Under the pieces are notes generated by a model that made no database searches, had not been told where the DNA came from, and saw only the letters and a program-made list of their open reading frames with translations. This document shows positions 25,095-32,776 of a stretch of DNA of 34,198 bases, piece by piece. The first letter of the stretch is position 1; each line of letters opens with the position of its first letter. The position numbers and the translations under genes were made by a program. Location: NCBI GenBank assembly GCA_947631175.1, contig CANRKI010000015.1:1-34198 (forward strand). Direction: 5' to 3'. The stretch is from an uncultured Flavobacterium sp. (GTDB taxonomy: Bacteria; Bacteroidota; Bacteroidia; Flavobacteriales; Flavobacteriaceae).

Positions 25095-27035
25095 TTATCC
25101 GTTGATTTTAAGAACTTGTCCTGGTTTTAATTTCTCAGACTTTAAGTTATTGGTCTTTTTTAACTCGGCAATACTTAATCCTGTTTCTAAAGCAATTTTA
25201 TAAAGTGTATCTCCTTGTTTTACAACATAAGTTTCTATCTTACTTTTTTCATTTTTAGGATTCGTACCTGACTTAATTTCTAACTTTTTACCCGCTAATA
25301 TTTTTGAGCTTGATAAATTGTTCCATTCTTTTAAATCTGATACAGAAACGTTGTATTTAGCAGCAATAACATCTAAAGATTCACCTTTTTTAATTGTATG
25401 CGAAACTGGAGTGTTTTTTGTCTTTGCGTTTTGCGCAATTGATTTAGACTCTGTTTTCTCTACAATTTTTTCTATTTTTTCAGAGGTCTTTTTATCGTTT
25501 GCTTTTTGTGCTGTAGATTTAGTTTCAACCTTTTCTACCGGAGTTTCCTCTTTTTCCTCAACATCAGCTTCTTTTGTAGTAGCATTTGATTTCTCCGTAT
25601 CTGCAACATTTTGAGCAATCGCAGTCGATGCTTTTTCCGATTTAGTCTCTAAAACTTCCTCTTTTTGTTGTGGTTTTGGCTTAGCAACTGCAATACGAGT
25701 AGTTGTTTGAATTTTTAGGTTCTGCCCTACTCTAACTGTACTTCCTTTTATACCATTCCAACGTCGTAACTCGGCAATCGAAACTTTATTTTTTGCTGCA
25801 ATAGTTGATAATACATCACCACGTTTAACTTTATAATAGCGTGTTTTTGTAATCACCTTAGTATCCTGATTATCATCAGCGGCTAAACGCGTATTATTTC
25901 TTTCAAAAGGTTTTTCGCGTTTGTTATCAACATAATCTAAATAAGCATAAATTTTATCTTCGTTAGATTGAAAAACGGCTAACTTATCTTTTGGTAATCG
26001 CAAATAATGAGCTTTATTATTCACATAAGGAATTACCTGAACTTTGTAAATTGGATTTAAAAACTTGATTTGATTTACCGGAATATCTAATAATTCTGAT
26101 ATTTGATCAAAGTTCATTTTTTGTTTTACCATTACCGTATCGGTTTCAAAATACGTTAAAGGCGCGCGTTTAGGATCAATTCCGTGTTCTTTATGAAATT
26201 CATAAATATACATTGTTGCTAAAAACGCTGGTAAATATCCTTGTGTTTCTTTGTGTAAAAACGGTCGAATATTCCAATAATTTGTATAACCACCAGATCG
26301 TCTGATTGCTTTTGATACGTTACCCGGTCCGGTGTTATAAGATGCTAGAACCAAATCCCAATCTCCAAAAATTTTGTACATATTGGTAAAGTATTGGCAC
26401 GCGGCATCTGTTGCTTTTAATGGATCATAACGTTCATCTACGTACGAGTTAACCTCTAAATTATATTGTTTCCCCGTAGCGTACATAAATTGCCACAAAC
26501 CTGATGCTCCAACATGTGATCGAGCGTGTGGGTTTAAAGCCGACTCGACAATAGCTAAATACTTAATTTCTAATGGTAAATTGTATTTAGATAAATGTTC
26601 CTCAAACATTGGAAAGTAATATTCAGACAAAGCCATTAATCGTTCGAACGACTTGTGTCTGTGCTTTAAAAACGATTTAATTACATTCTCTAAAGCTTGA
26701 TTATGTTGTATATTAAATGGTGATTTTTGATCCAGATATTTTAATCGCTGCTTCAAAAGATCAGTTGATAAGTTAAACGATACTTGTTCGTCAATGTCGT
26801 TTTTGGTCACGTCATTATACATATCAGTAAACAAATCCTGATTGGTCAGCTCATTCATCCAGCGTTCATCGATACAATTACTAGTCTCGTATTGTATAAA
26901 AGTTTCCTTTATGGAATCTAAGTATGTTTTAGGGGCTGGTTTTACGAAAACTTCGTTGTTAGACTGATTTTGTGCGAACATAACGCTCGAACTAAAAACA
27001 GCTAAACAGATCGAAAAAAACTTTAAACTATTCAT
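25095..27035 (-). CDS. Membrane-bound lytic murein transglycosylase D-like, three LysM domains
   Basis: The 646-residue secreted protein has a signal peptide ending MFAQ, an SLT domain at about 140-320 with the catalytic Glu164 in AIVESALNPHARS and the motifs GLWQFM and VLASYNTGPGNV, then three LysM peptidoglycan-binding domains at about 402-447, 547-590 and 600-645, each starting Y/H-x-V/I-K-x-G-D/E-x-L. The linker 455-545 is rich in Lys, Glu, Thr and Ala and is probably disordered. It would cleave glycan strands during wall growth or turnover. It leads the unit that includes DUF4837 and the GNAT gene. Confidence 0.95.
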   Translation of the reverse strand: MNSLKFFSICLAVFSSSVMFAQNQSNNEVFVKPAPKTYLDSIKETFIQYETSNCIDERWMNELTNQDLFTDMYNDVTKNDIDEQVSFNLSTDLLKQRLKYLDQKSPFNIQHNQALENVIKSFLKHRHKSFERLMALSEYYFPMFEEHLSKYNLPLEIKYLAIVESALNPHARSHVGASGLWQFMYATGKQYNLEVNSYVDERYDPLKATDAACQYFTNMYKIFGDWDLVLASYNTGPGNVSKAIRRSGGYTNYWNIRPFLHKETQGYLPAFLATMYIYEFHKEHGIDPKRAPLTYFETDTVMVKQKMNFDQISELLDIPVNQIKFLNPIYKVQVIPYVNNKAHYLRLPKDKLAVFQSNEDKIYAYLDYVDNKREKPFERNNTRLAADDNQDTKVITKTRYYKVKRGDVLSTIAAKNKVSIAELRRWNGIKGSTVRVGQNLKIQTTTRIAVAKPKPQQKEEVLETKSEKASTAIAQNVADTEKSNATTKEADVEEKEETPVEKVETKSTAQKANDKKTSEKIEKIVEKTESKSIAQNAKTKNTPVSHTIKKGESLDVIAAKYNVSVSDLKEWNNLSSSKILAGKKLEIKSGTNPKNEKSKIETYVVKQGDTLYKIALETGLSIAELKKTNNLKSEKLKPGQVLKING

Positions 27036-27088
27036 TAAATTTGGGTTTATATCATATTAAATTGTTAGGTATTAACGTAATAGTACAA

Positions 27089-27119
27089 CAAACTTATAAT
27101 CCAGTATTTTAAAAATCAA
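27089..27119 (-). promoter_or_regulatory. Candidate promoter of the transglycosylase unit
   Basis: On the minus strand TTGA (27116-27119) is followed after 19 bases by TAAGTTTG (27089-27096), matching the Bacteroidetes -33/-7 layout. A second perfect -7 box, TATTTTTG, lies at 27120-27127. Confidence 0.5.
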
Positions 27120-27144
27120 CAAAAATATGTTAAATATCAAATAA

Positions 27145-28332
27145 TTAACGCATTATGGCGTCAATTCCAGGTAAAATCTTACCTTCTAACATCTCTAACA
27201 TGGCTCCTCCACCTGTAGAAACATAGCTTACTTTTGGCTCTAAACCAAATTGTTTTACCGCTGCAACAGAATCACCTCCACCAACTAGTGAAAACGTTCC
27301 GTTTTGTGTTGCTTCTGCTATATAATTTCCTAAAGTGATTGTTCCTTGTGCAAATTTCTCTAATTCAAAAACACCTAACGGACCGTTCCATAAAATAGTT
27401 TTAGATGCCGCAATAACAGGTTTTAAAGCCTCTAATGTTTTTGGTCCAACATCTAAACCTTGCCAACCTTCTGGAATTTGGTTTACGTCCACAATTTGTA
27501 AGTTTGCATCATTGCTAAAAGCATCTGCTGCAATTACATCAACTGGTAAGTGTATTTGTACATTTTTTTGTTTTGCTTTTGCTATAATTTCTAAAGCTAA
27601 ATCTAACTTATCATCCTCAACCAACGAGTTTCCAATTTGACCGCCTAATGCTTTTATAAAAGTAAAAGTCATTCCGCCACCAATAATCATGTGGTCAATT
27701 TTATCTAAAATATTCTCGATAACAGTAATTTTAGACGATATTTTACTTCCGCCTAAAACCGCAGTAACAGGTTTTTCAGATTCGTTTAATACTTTATTTA
27801 TACTTTCTATTTCTTTTGCTAATAAAGCTCCAAAGCATTTATTGTTTGCAAAAAATTGCGCTATAATTGTAGTAGATGCGTGTGCTCTGTGAGCCGTTCC
27901 AAAAGCATCGTTTACATAAATGTCACCTAAACTTGCTAATTGTTTTGCAAATTCAGTATCTCCTTTTTCTTCTTCGGCATGGTAGCGTAAGTTTTCTAAA
28001 AGTAAAACTTCTCCTGCTTTTAAATTCTTCGCTTCGGCTTCTACCTCAGCACCAACACAATCCGAAACAAATTTTACATCAACTCCTAAAATTTCAGAAG
28101 TTTTAGCAACAATATGTTTTAAAGAGTATTTTTCTTCTTTATTTTTTGGTCTACCTAAATGAGACATTAAAATTACACTTCCACCCTCTTTTAAAATCTT
28201 ATCAATTGTAGGCTTAGCCGCCTCAATTCGTGTAGCATCTGTAACTTCAAAATTATCGTTCAAAGGCACATTAAAATCAACACGGATTATTGCTTTTTTA
28301 TTCTCGAAATTAAAATCGTTAATTGTTGTCAT
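27145..28332 (-). CDS. pgk: Phosphoglycerate kinase
   Basis: This is a complete 395-residue glycolytic enzyme that moves phosphate between 1,3-bisphosphoglycerate and ADP. Landmarks are [10 protein letters not shown] at the N-terminus, [44 protein letters not shown] in the hinge region, WNGPLGVFE, and the nucleotide-binding [12 protein letters not shown] with [11 protein letters not shown] at the C-terminus. It is a single-gene unit with one of the best promoter matches in the window. Confidence 0.98.
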   Translation of the reverse strand: MTTINDFNFENKKAIIRVDFNVPLNDNFEVTDATRIEAAKPTIDKILKEGGSVILMSHLGRPKNKEEKYSLKHIVAKTSEILGVDVKFVSDCVGAEVEAEAKNLKAGEVLLLENLRYHAEEEKGDTEFAKQLASLGDIYVNDAFGTAHRAHASTTIIAQFFANNKCFGALLAKEIESINKVLNESEKPVTAVLGGSKISSKITVIENILDKIDHMIIGGGMTFTFIKALGGQIGNSLVEDDKLDLALEIIAKAKQKNVQIHLPVDVIAADAFSNDANLQIVDVNQIPEGWQGLDVGPKTLEALKPVIAASKTILWNGPLGVFELEKFAQGTITLGNYIAEATQNGTFSLVGGGDSVAAVKQFGLEPKVSYVSTGGGAMLEMLEGKILPGIDAIMR

Positions 28333-28364
28333 TGGTATGTTTATAATAGTTAGTGTTATTTTTG

Positions 28365-28394
28365 CAAATATAAAGGTTAATTCTCTTTTTCAAA
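28365..28394 (-). promoter_or_regulatory. pgk promoter
   Basis: On the minus strand TTTG (28391-28394), an 18-base spacer and TATATTTG (28365-28372) match the Bacteroidetes primary-sigma consensus completely. Transcription would start near 28361, leaving a leader of about 28 bases. The 313 bases between pgk and holB hold this promoter and the holB -7 box; the A/T-rich middle shows nothing else. Confidence 0.75.
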
Positions 28395-28633
28395 CTACAG
28401 CTAAACAGTAGTTTTGTAACAATGGTAGGCAATATTAATCCTCTTTTTTATAAGTAAACATGATATTTATTAAATTAGTAACCTGCTTTGAATTAAAATT
28501 GGAGGAAATAGATTTTCAATCAAAAATCAAACCAAACATTTAATTATATATTAAATTTAATTCTTTTTTTTGAATATTTTATAAAATTATAATTCAAAAA
28601 ATTAAACGCAAAAGCTCATTTCAAAGTTTAATT

Positions 28634-28641
28634 TATATTTG
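28634..28641 (+). promoter_or_regulatory. holB -7 box directly before the start codon
   Basis: TATATTTG matches TAnnTTTG exactly and ends four bases before the ATG. Transcription would start at or within a base or two of the start codon, so the mRNA may be leaderless. The -33 position is not clear. Confidence 0.5.
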
Positions 28642-28645
28642 CAAT

Positions 28646-29797
28646 ATGTTATTTTCAGATATTTTAGGTCAAAACGAAGTTAAGTTACAACTTACCAAAA
28701 GTGCAGATGCCAAACGTATTGCACACGCACAATTATTTATTGGTCCCGAAGGTTCGGGTATGTTACCCATGGCAATTGCCTATGCGCAGTATATTTTATG
28801 CCAAAATACCGGCAACGAAAATAACAACGGAAATGCCGCTTGCAATTTAAAATTTAGCCATTTTAATCATCCCGATTTGCATTTTATTTTTCCTGTAAAC
28901 GTTACAGATAAAATAAAAAAACATCCTACATCGGCCGACTTTTTAACCGAATGGCGTGAGTTTTTATCTCAAAAACCGTATGCTAGTTATAACGATTGGA
29001 TGGATAAAGTTGGTTTTAAAACCCAACCTTTTATTGGTGTTGACCAAACAAGCGAGATTTTTCAGAAAATGGCCTTAAAATCATTTGAAGGTGGATACAA
29101 AATAATGATTATTTGGTGTGCGGATAAAATGAATACGGAAACGTCGAACAAGCTTTTAAAACTATTAGAAGAACCTTTAGACAACACCCTATTTATTCTG
29201 ATTACTGAACATCCAAAAAATATATTACAAACTATTAGTTCGCGTTGTCAAATCACAAAATTTAACGCAATTGCGCCTCAAACTATATTAAGTAATTTAG
29301 TAAATCAGTACAACTTAGATCAAAATACGGCGACAAAACTAGCACACCAATCTCAAGGAAATTACAATTGGGTTCTAAAAAAAATTACCGAAACCGACGA
29401 GTCGGAACTTGTTTTCGAAGCGCTTTTTATAAAATGGGTTCGCTTTGCTTATGGTGTTGTAAAACGTAAAGATTATACGATAGAGTTATTAAATTGGGCC
29501 GAAGAGGTGGCTAAATTAGGGAAAGAACAGCAAAAGCAATTTTTACATTACACACTCGAAATGGTGCGCCAATCCATGCTTTTAAATTATAAAGCAAATA
29601 GTTTGGTGTATTTAGAACCTACGACGGATAATTTTAAGCTACAAAACTTTGCTCCTTTTATTCATCATAACAACATTTTTCAGTTCGAAAAAGAAATATC
29701 AGACGCCATTTATCACTTAGAACGTAACGGAAATTCAAATTTAATTTTCACCGATTTAAGTCTAAACCTAACCCGACTTTTACACACCAAACCCTAA
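28646..29797 (+). CDS. holB: DNA polymerase III subunit delta' (HolB)
   Basis: The 383-residue protein has the clamp-loader AAA+ layout: MLFSDILGQNEVKLQL at the start, a degenerate P-loop GPEGSGM (33-39) that lacks the lysine, as delta' subunits often do, the DEAD-like region replaced by MIIWCADKMNTETSNKLLKLLEEP, and the ISSRCQI (SRC) motif followed by helical domains. It is part of the complex that loads the sliding clamp at replication forks. Its stop codon overlaps the next start codon (TAATG). Confidence 0.92.
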   Translation: MLFSDILGQNEVKLQLTKSADAKRIAHAQLFIGPEGSGMLPMAIAYAQYILCQNTGNENNNGNAACNLKFSHFNHPDLHFIFPVNVTDKIKKHPTSADFLTEWREFLSQKPYASYNDWMDKVGFKTQPFIGVDQTSEIFQKMALKSFEGGYKIMIIWCADKMNTETSNKLLKLLEEPLDNTLFILITEHPKNILQTISSRCQITKFNAIAPQTILSNLVNQYNLDQNTATKLAHQSQGNYNWVLKKITETDESELVFEALFIKWVRFAYGVVKRKDYTIELLNWAEEVAKLGKEQQKQFLHYTLEMVRQSMLLNYKANSLVYLEPTTDNFKLQNFAPFIHHNNIFQFEKEISDAIYHLERNGNSNLIFTDLSLNLTRLLHTKP

Positions 29798-30180
29798 TGA
29801 ATTTATTAGCTTTTGCCTACGGTTTTAATTTATTTCTAATTATTACTTACGCCATATCCAGCTACGAAAAACTTAGCGATTTTAAAGGAAACCTAGCCTG
29901 GATGAAACCACATTTCTCCAATTCAATTTTAAAAAATAACGTTCCGTTAGCATTAAGTTTATTAGTAATTTTCGAGGTTTTAACCGCCATAACAAGCATC
30001 ATAGCATTAGCTTATTTACTAATAAACCAACAAACCGAATACCTAATTTACGCCAATTACTTTAACCTAATCTCGCTATTTTTAATGTTAATAGCACAAC
30101 GTTTCGCTAAAGATTTTGATGGCGCACGTACCATCGTAATCTACCTTATCCCAAGTTTAATAGCCTTATTAGTACTTTAA
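29797..30180 (+). CDS. DoxX-like integral membrane protein
   Basis: The 127-residue protein has four hydrophobic segments (about 3-20, 49-77, 83-100, 110-127) and the pattern ISSYEKLSDFKGN after the first, typical of small DoxX/MauE-like families. Function is unknown. It overlaps holB by one base. The last third is partly duplicated: bases 30052-30122 are identical to 31053-31123, and from 30123 the present gene has a 3' end that differs from the displaced copy mostly at synonymous positions. Confidence 0.85.
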   Translation: MNLLAFAYGFNLFLIITYAISSYEKLSDFKGNLAWMKPHFSNSILKNNVPLALSLLVIFEVLTAITSIIALAYLLINQQTEYLIYANYFNLISLFLMLIAQRFAKDFDGARTIVIYLIPSLIALLVL

Positions 30181-30186
30181 TTATTA

Positions 30187-30285
30187 GGGCATTCCGCGCC
30201 TTTTAGTGGGCGCGTCGGGCTTTCGCTAGTCGCAATTTTTCGCTCCGCTACAAATGTGCTCCAACAAACGCTCAATCCCTAATGC
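30187..30285 (+). repeat. Structured intergenic repeat, copy 4 (type B)
   Basis: It begins GGGCATTCCGCGCC six bases after the DoxX-like stop codon and ends AATCCCTAATGC. GCATT 30189-30193 pairs with AATGC 30281-30285, and CGCGCC 30195-30200 with GGCGCG 30209-30214. The left 40 bases match copy 3 with a few changes confined to the hairpin loop, while the middle (CGCAATTTTTC, AAATGTGCTC) resembles copy 2. Confidence 0.8.
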
Positions 30286-30306
30286 AAAAACATACTACAT
30301 AAAAAC

Positions 30307-30341
30307 AAAACCCCACGTTTTTTTAACGAGGGGTTTTATTT
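30307..30341 (+). terminator. Terminator after repeat copy 4
   Basis: AAAACCCC-CGTT pairs with AACG-GGGGTTTT around a T loop, with one unpaired base on each side, followed by ATTTTAT. It would end transcription from holB and the DoxX-like gene after passing through the repeat. Confidence 0.7.
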
Positions 30342-30365
30342 TATAATGAACTTTCTTACTGAATT

Positions 30366-30412
30366 TGTACAAAAATGAACAATAAAGATGAAATAATTTT
30401 CAGATATCTTTG
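30366..30412 (+). promoter_or_regulatory. Promoter region of the DUF1232 gene with a 16-base box
   Basis: TGTACAAAAATGAACA at 30366-30381 is followed after 23 bases by TATCTTTG (30405-30412), a perfect -7 box. The same 16-base sequence with one change, at the same 23-base distance from a near -7 box, occurs before the small membrane protein gene at 32777. Confidence 0.5.
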
Positions 30413-30461
30413 AATTATTAATATTAAACATAAAAATTAAATTATAGCAAACAATAAAATA

Positions 30462-30731
30462 ATGCCAACAATAGTAGCAATTGCAGGAGTTATTTATGGT
30501 GTAAGTCCTATAGATATTTTACCAGATATAATACCAGTTGCAGGTTGGATTGATGACTTAGTAATTACAGGTGGTAGTTTATTACACTTAGGACAATCTT
30601 TTGCGAAAGACACAAGTGAATCATTAGCTAAATTAATTGGATTTATTAAATGGATGTTGTGGATACTTGGAGGGATATTAATTGCAATTGTTGGATTAAT
30701 TGGAGTTGGAATTTATAGTTTATTTACTTAA
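30462..30731 (+). CDS. DUF1232 (YkvA-like) small membrane protein
   Basis: The 89-residue protein has the DUF1232 signature SPIDILPDIIPVAGWIDDLVI at residues 15-35, followed by a strongly hydrophobic C-terminal segment (63-86) that would span the membrane. The family is widespread but functionally undefined. The gene lies inside the 1001-base interval bounded by the duplicated DoxX-like 3' ends, so it may have arrived as cargo. Confidence 0.88.
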   Translation: MPTIVAIAGVIYGVSPIDILPDIIPVAGWIDDLVITGGSLLHLGQSFAKDTSESLAKLIGFIKWMLWILGGILIAIVGLIGVGIYSLFT

Positions 30732-30803
30732 ATAAGCTATATTTTGTATAAAATATATAAAAACATTTAATTTTTTTAAATCAATTAAATTAATATTAAA
30801 ATT

Positions 30804-30893
30804 ATGGGATACATTAGATGTAAAAGATGTGGAAAAATTATAGCTGGTTCTTTATTAATACGAGTTGTAAAATGTAATTTAGGAGGAATTTGA
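30804..30893 (+). CDS. Small CxxC ORF, possibly a truncated gene
   Basis: This is a 29-codon frame starting MGYIRCKRCGKIIAGS, with a zinc-ribbon-like CxxC and a further Cys at residue 24, ending in TGA. Six more codons continue in frame after the TGA (IWEKV, then TAA), so a single-base change may have cut it short. A hairpin terminator follows 30 bases later. It may be a tiny real protein or a remnant. Confidence 0.35.
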   Translation: MGYIRCKRCGKIIAGSLLIRVVKCNLGGI

Positions 30894-30926
30894 ATTTGGG
30901 AAAAAGTATAATTAAAAGCTTTTTAT

Positions 30927-30960
30927 AAAAAAGTCGAAGATTAATCTTCGACTTTTTTAG
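30927..30960 (+). terminator. Terminator after the DUF1232 gene and small ORF
   Basis: AAGTCGAAGA 30931-30940 pairs with TCTTCGACTT 30945-30954 over TTAA, flanked by A and T runs. It works on both strands. Confidence 0.85.
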
Positions 30961-31052
30961 TTCCACGTGAAACATGTAAGTTTTAACTTTCTTTTTCGGC
31001 AGTTAGATTATGTACTTTGTTATATAACAATACAACTGTACTTATAATAATA

Positions 31053-31196
31053 GCCAATTACTTTAACCTAATCTCGCTATTTTTAATGTTAATAGCACAA
31101 CGTTTCGCTAAAGATTTTGATGGGGCTAGAACTATCATTATATACCTTATTCCTAGTTTATTAGCACTCCTTTTTTATAAGTTTAATACTTACTAA
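31053..31196 (+). pseudogene. Displaced 3' fragment of the DoxX-like gene
   Basis: From 31053 the frame reads ANYFNLISLFLMLIAQRFAKDFDGARTI as in the intact gene, with 71 identical bases, then a diverged but still mostly synonymous tail ending FYKFNTY and TAA. There is no start codon; upstream the frame is open back to 30987 with weak resemblance only. It is therefore a 5'-truncated copy. The sharp change from identity to divergence at 31124 marks a recombination boundary. Confidence 0.8.
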
Positions 31197-31319
31197 TAAA
31201 TAACATTTTACAACGTAATTTTTAATTTAAAATAAACATACTTATAACGGGACTTACACCTAATTAATACAGTAAATATTTTAGCATAATTTAAATTTTG
31301 TCGCTAAAATTTAAGCCAT

Positions 31320-31907
31320 AAAACTCGTATTTTATCATTATTTATTATACTAAGTAGTAGTATTTTCTCAAATAAAACTAATGCACAAGCAGAACCCTTT
31401 ATAGGCCAAATAGCATTTGTAGCTTTTAATTTTACCCCTGTAGGTTGGGCAGAATGTAACGGACAGCTATTGCCTATAGCTCAAAATACAGCCTTATTTT
31501 CCTTATTAGGAACAACATATGGTGGTAACGGAATAACAACTTTTGCTTTACCTGACATGAGAGGAAGAGTATTAGTTCATGCAGGACAAGGACCTGGTTT
31601 ATCTCCTTACACACAAGGGCAATCAGGTGGTCAAGAAACCGTGACGTTAACAACTAACCAAATTCCTGCACACACGCATACCGTTAATGCAGTTGGTACA
31701 GAAGGAAATGAGAATAACCCTTCTGGTAAATTGTTAGCAGACACTAAAACTTTAGATAAAGAATATTCTGATGCTGTAGGCAATACAACTATGAATCCAG
31801 CAATGATTAATCCTACAGGAGGTAGCCATCCACATGAAAATTTACAACCATATTTAGCATTAAAATGTATCATAGCAACTCAAGGAGTTTTTCCATCAAG
31901 ACCGTAA
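31320..31907 (+). CDS. Tail-collar/microcystin-dependent-type secreted protein, start codon not found
   Basis: The frame is open from 31308 and reads as a signal peptide (KTRILSLFIILSSSIFSNKTNAQ), then AEPFIGQIAFVAFNFTPVGWAECNGQLLPI and FALPDMRGRVLVHAGQGPGL, the hallmarks of the phage tail collar/MdpB-type family, and closes with GGSHPHENLQPYLALKCI. No ATG, GTG or TTG precedes the signal peptide in frame; the TTG at 31470 lies inside the conserved domain. ATAAAACTCGT at 31318 looks like ATGAAAACTCGT with the G missing, so the start may have been lost by a one-base deletion. The T9SS protein gene follows after two bases. Confidence 0.8.
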   Translation, partial: KTRILSLFIILSSSIFSNKTNAQAEPFIGQIAFVAFNFTPVGWAECNGQLLPIAQNTALFSLLGTTYGGNGITTFALPDMRGRVLVHAGQGPGLSPYTQGQSGGQETVTLTTNQIPAHTHTVNAVGTEGNENNPSGKLLADTKTLDKEYSDAVGNTTMNPAMINPTGGSHPHENLQPYLALKCIIATQGVFPSRP

Positions 31908-31909
31908 CT

Positions 31910-32596
31910 ATGAAACAATTTCTACTTTTTTTACTCTGCTTAAGTACTAATTTATTTTACTCACAAACTATAAATTTTACAGGCTGTTTAAACTTATTTA
32001 ATGATCAGCCATTTGTTTTTAACAAAGTAGGTACAGACGACTATAATAAGGGAATATACGAAACTACCCCCATAGACGGACAACCATGTGGTGGTTTAGG
32101 AACTTGTGAATTCAGAATTAAATGGAATAACAATTTAACCCGTTGGGAGTTTTTAGCCGATGAAGGCTACGGTACATTTAGCGTTCCGTATTTAATTTAT
32201 TACAACAGTACAGGTGATACTAATGCAACTAACCCACCGTCAAATTTTGTTGGTGAATGGGTAGAAAATACTACTAGTACAACAGGTGAATGCTCTGGTA
32301 GCTTAAATCCAAACAACTCAACTTTAATAGGCGATGTTCATAATACGGTTTTAAGCTCTAACCAATGGGATAAAACCAGTATAGAAGTATACCCCAACCC
32401 AAGTTTTGATGTTATAACATTTTCTGGCATTGACAAAGGTTTATTTATTGAAATATATAATACCATTGGACAAAAGGTAAAAATACTTCCTTTCAATAAA
32501 AGTATAAATGTTAATTATTTAACTTCGGGCGTTTATTTTTTAAAAATAAAAGGGATTGACAACAAAGTACACGTAACAAAATTTATAAAAAACTAA
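31910..32596 (+). CDS. T9SS type A sorting domain-containing secreted protein
   Basis: From the ATG at 31910 the product is 228 residues; it has a signal peptide (MKQFLLFLLCLSTNLFYSQ), a domain of about 110 residues with four cysteines (TGCLN, GQPCGGLGTCEF, TGECSG), and a C-terminal type IX sorting domain from about residue 158: VYPNPSFDVITF, IYNTIGQKV, LTSGVYFLKIKG, KFIKN. It should be secreted and anchored on the cell surface by the gliding-associated T9SS. The N-terminal domain is unfamiliar. It is coupled to the tail-collar gene. Confidence 0.9.
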   Translation: MKQFLLFLLCLSTNLFYSQTINFTGCLNLFNDQPFVFNKVGTDDYNKGIYETTPIDGQPCGGLGTCEFRIKWNNNLTRWEFLADEGYGTFSVPYLIYYNSTGDTNATNPPSNFVGEWVENTTSTTGECSGSLNPNNSTLIGDVHNTVLSSNQWDKTSIEVYPNPSFDVITFSGIDKGLFIEIYNTIGQKVKILPFNKSINVNYLTSGVYFLKIKGIDNKVHVTKFIKN

Positions 32597-32616
32597 TTCT
32601 ATTTTAAATTTCTAAT

Positions 32617-32656
32617 AAAAAAGCAGCAGAAAGACATCTTTCTGCTGCTTTTTTTG
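32617..32656 (+). terminator. Terminator after the T9SS cargo gene
   Basis: AAAAAAGCAGCAGAAAGA 32617-32634 pairs with TCTTTCTGCTGCTTTTTT 32637-32654, a very strong stem ending in a T run. Confidence 0.85.
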
Positions 32657-32700
32657 TGCCTGTATATTACACGAAATATCTGACATGATCCCTTAAAAAA

Positions 32701-32747
32701 TGTACAAAAATGTACAAGAAAGTTAAGGAAATATCAACATAAATTTA
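32701..32747 (+). promoter_or_regulatory. Promoter region of the small membrane protein with the 16-base box
   Basis: TGTACAAAAATGTACA at 32701-32716, two TGTACA units split by four A, lies exactly 23 bases before TAAATTTA (32740-32747), which matches the -7 box at seven of eight positions. It mirrors the arrangement at 30366-30412. Confidence 0.5.
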
Positions 32748-32776
32748 CACCATTAAATTTTATTTATAATTAAATC

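Noticed and set aside
25318..25614. 98-codon plus-strand frame rich in Phe and Ser
   Set aside because: It is antisense to the Lys/Glu/Thr-rich linker of the lytic transglycosylase; the low-complexity codons create the open frame.
27335..27892. Two plus-strand frames inside pgk
   Set aside because: They are antisense shadows of a fully conserved pgk; composition follows the pgk codons.
30187..31196. Intact insertion sequence or integron
   Set aside because: No transposase or integrase frame exists in the interval; only the duplicated DoxX-like end and the repeat suggest mobility.
31320..31907. Phage tail gene as evidence of a prophage
   Set aside because: The product has a Sec signal peptide and belongs to the secreted microcystin-dependent type; no other phage genes are present.
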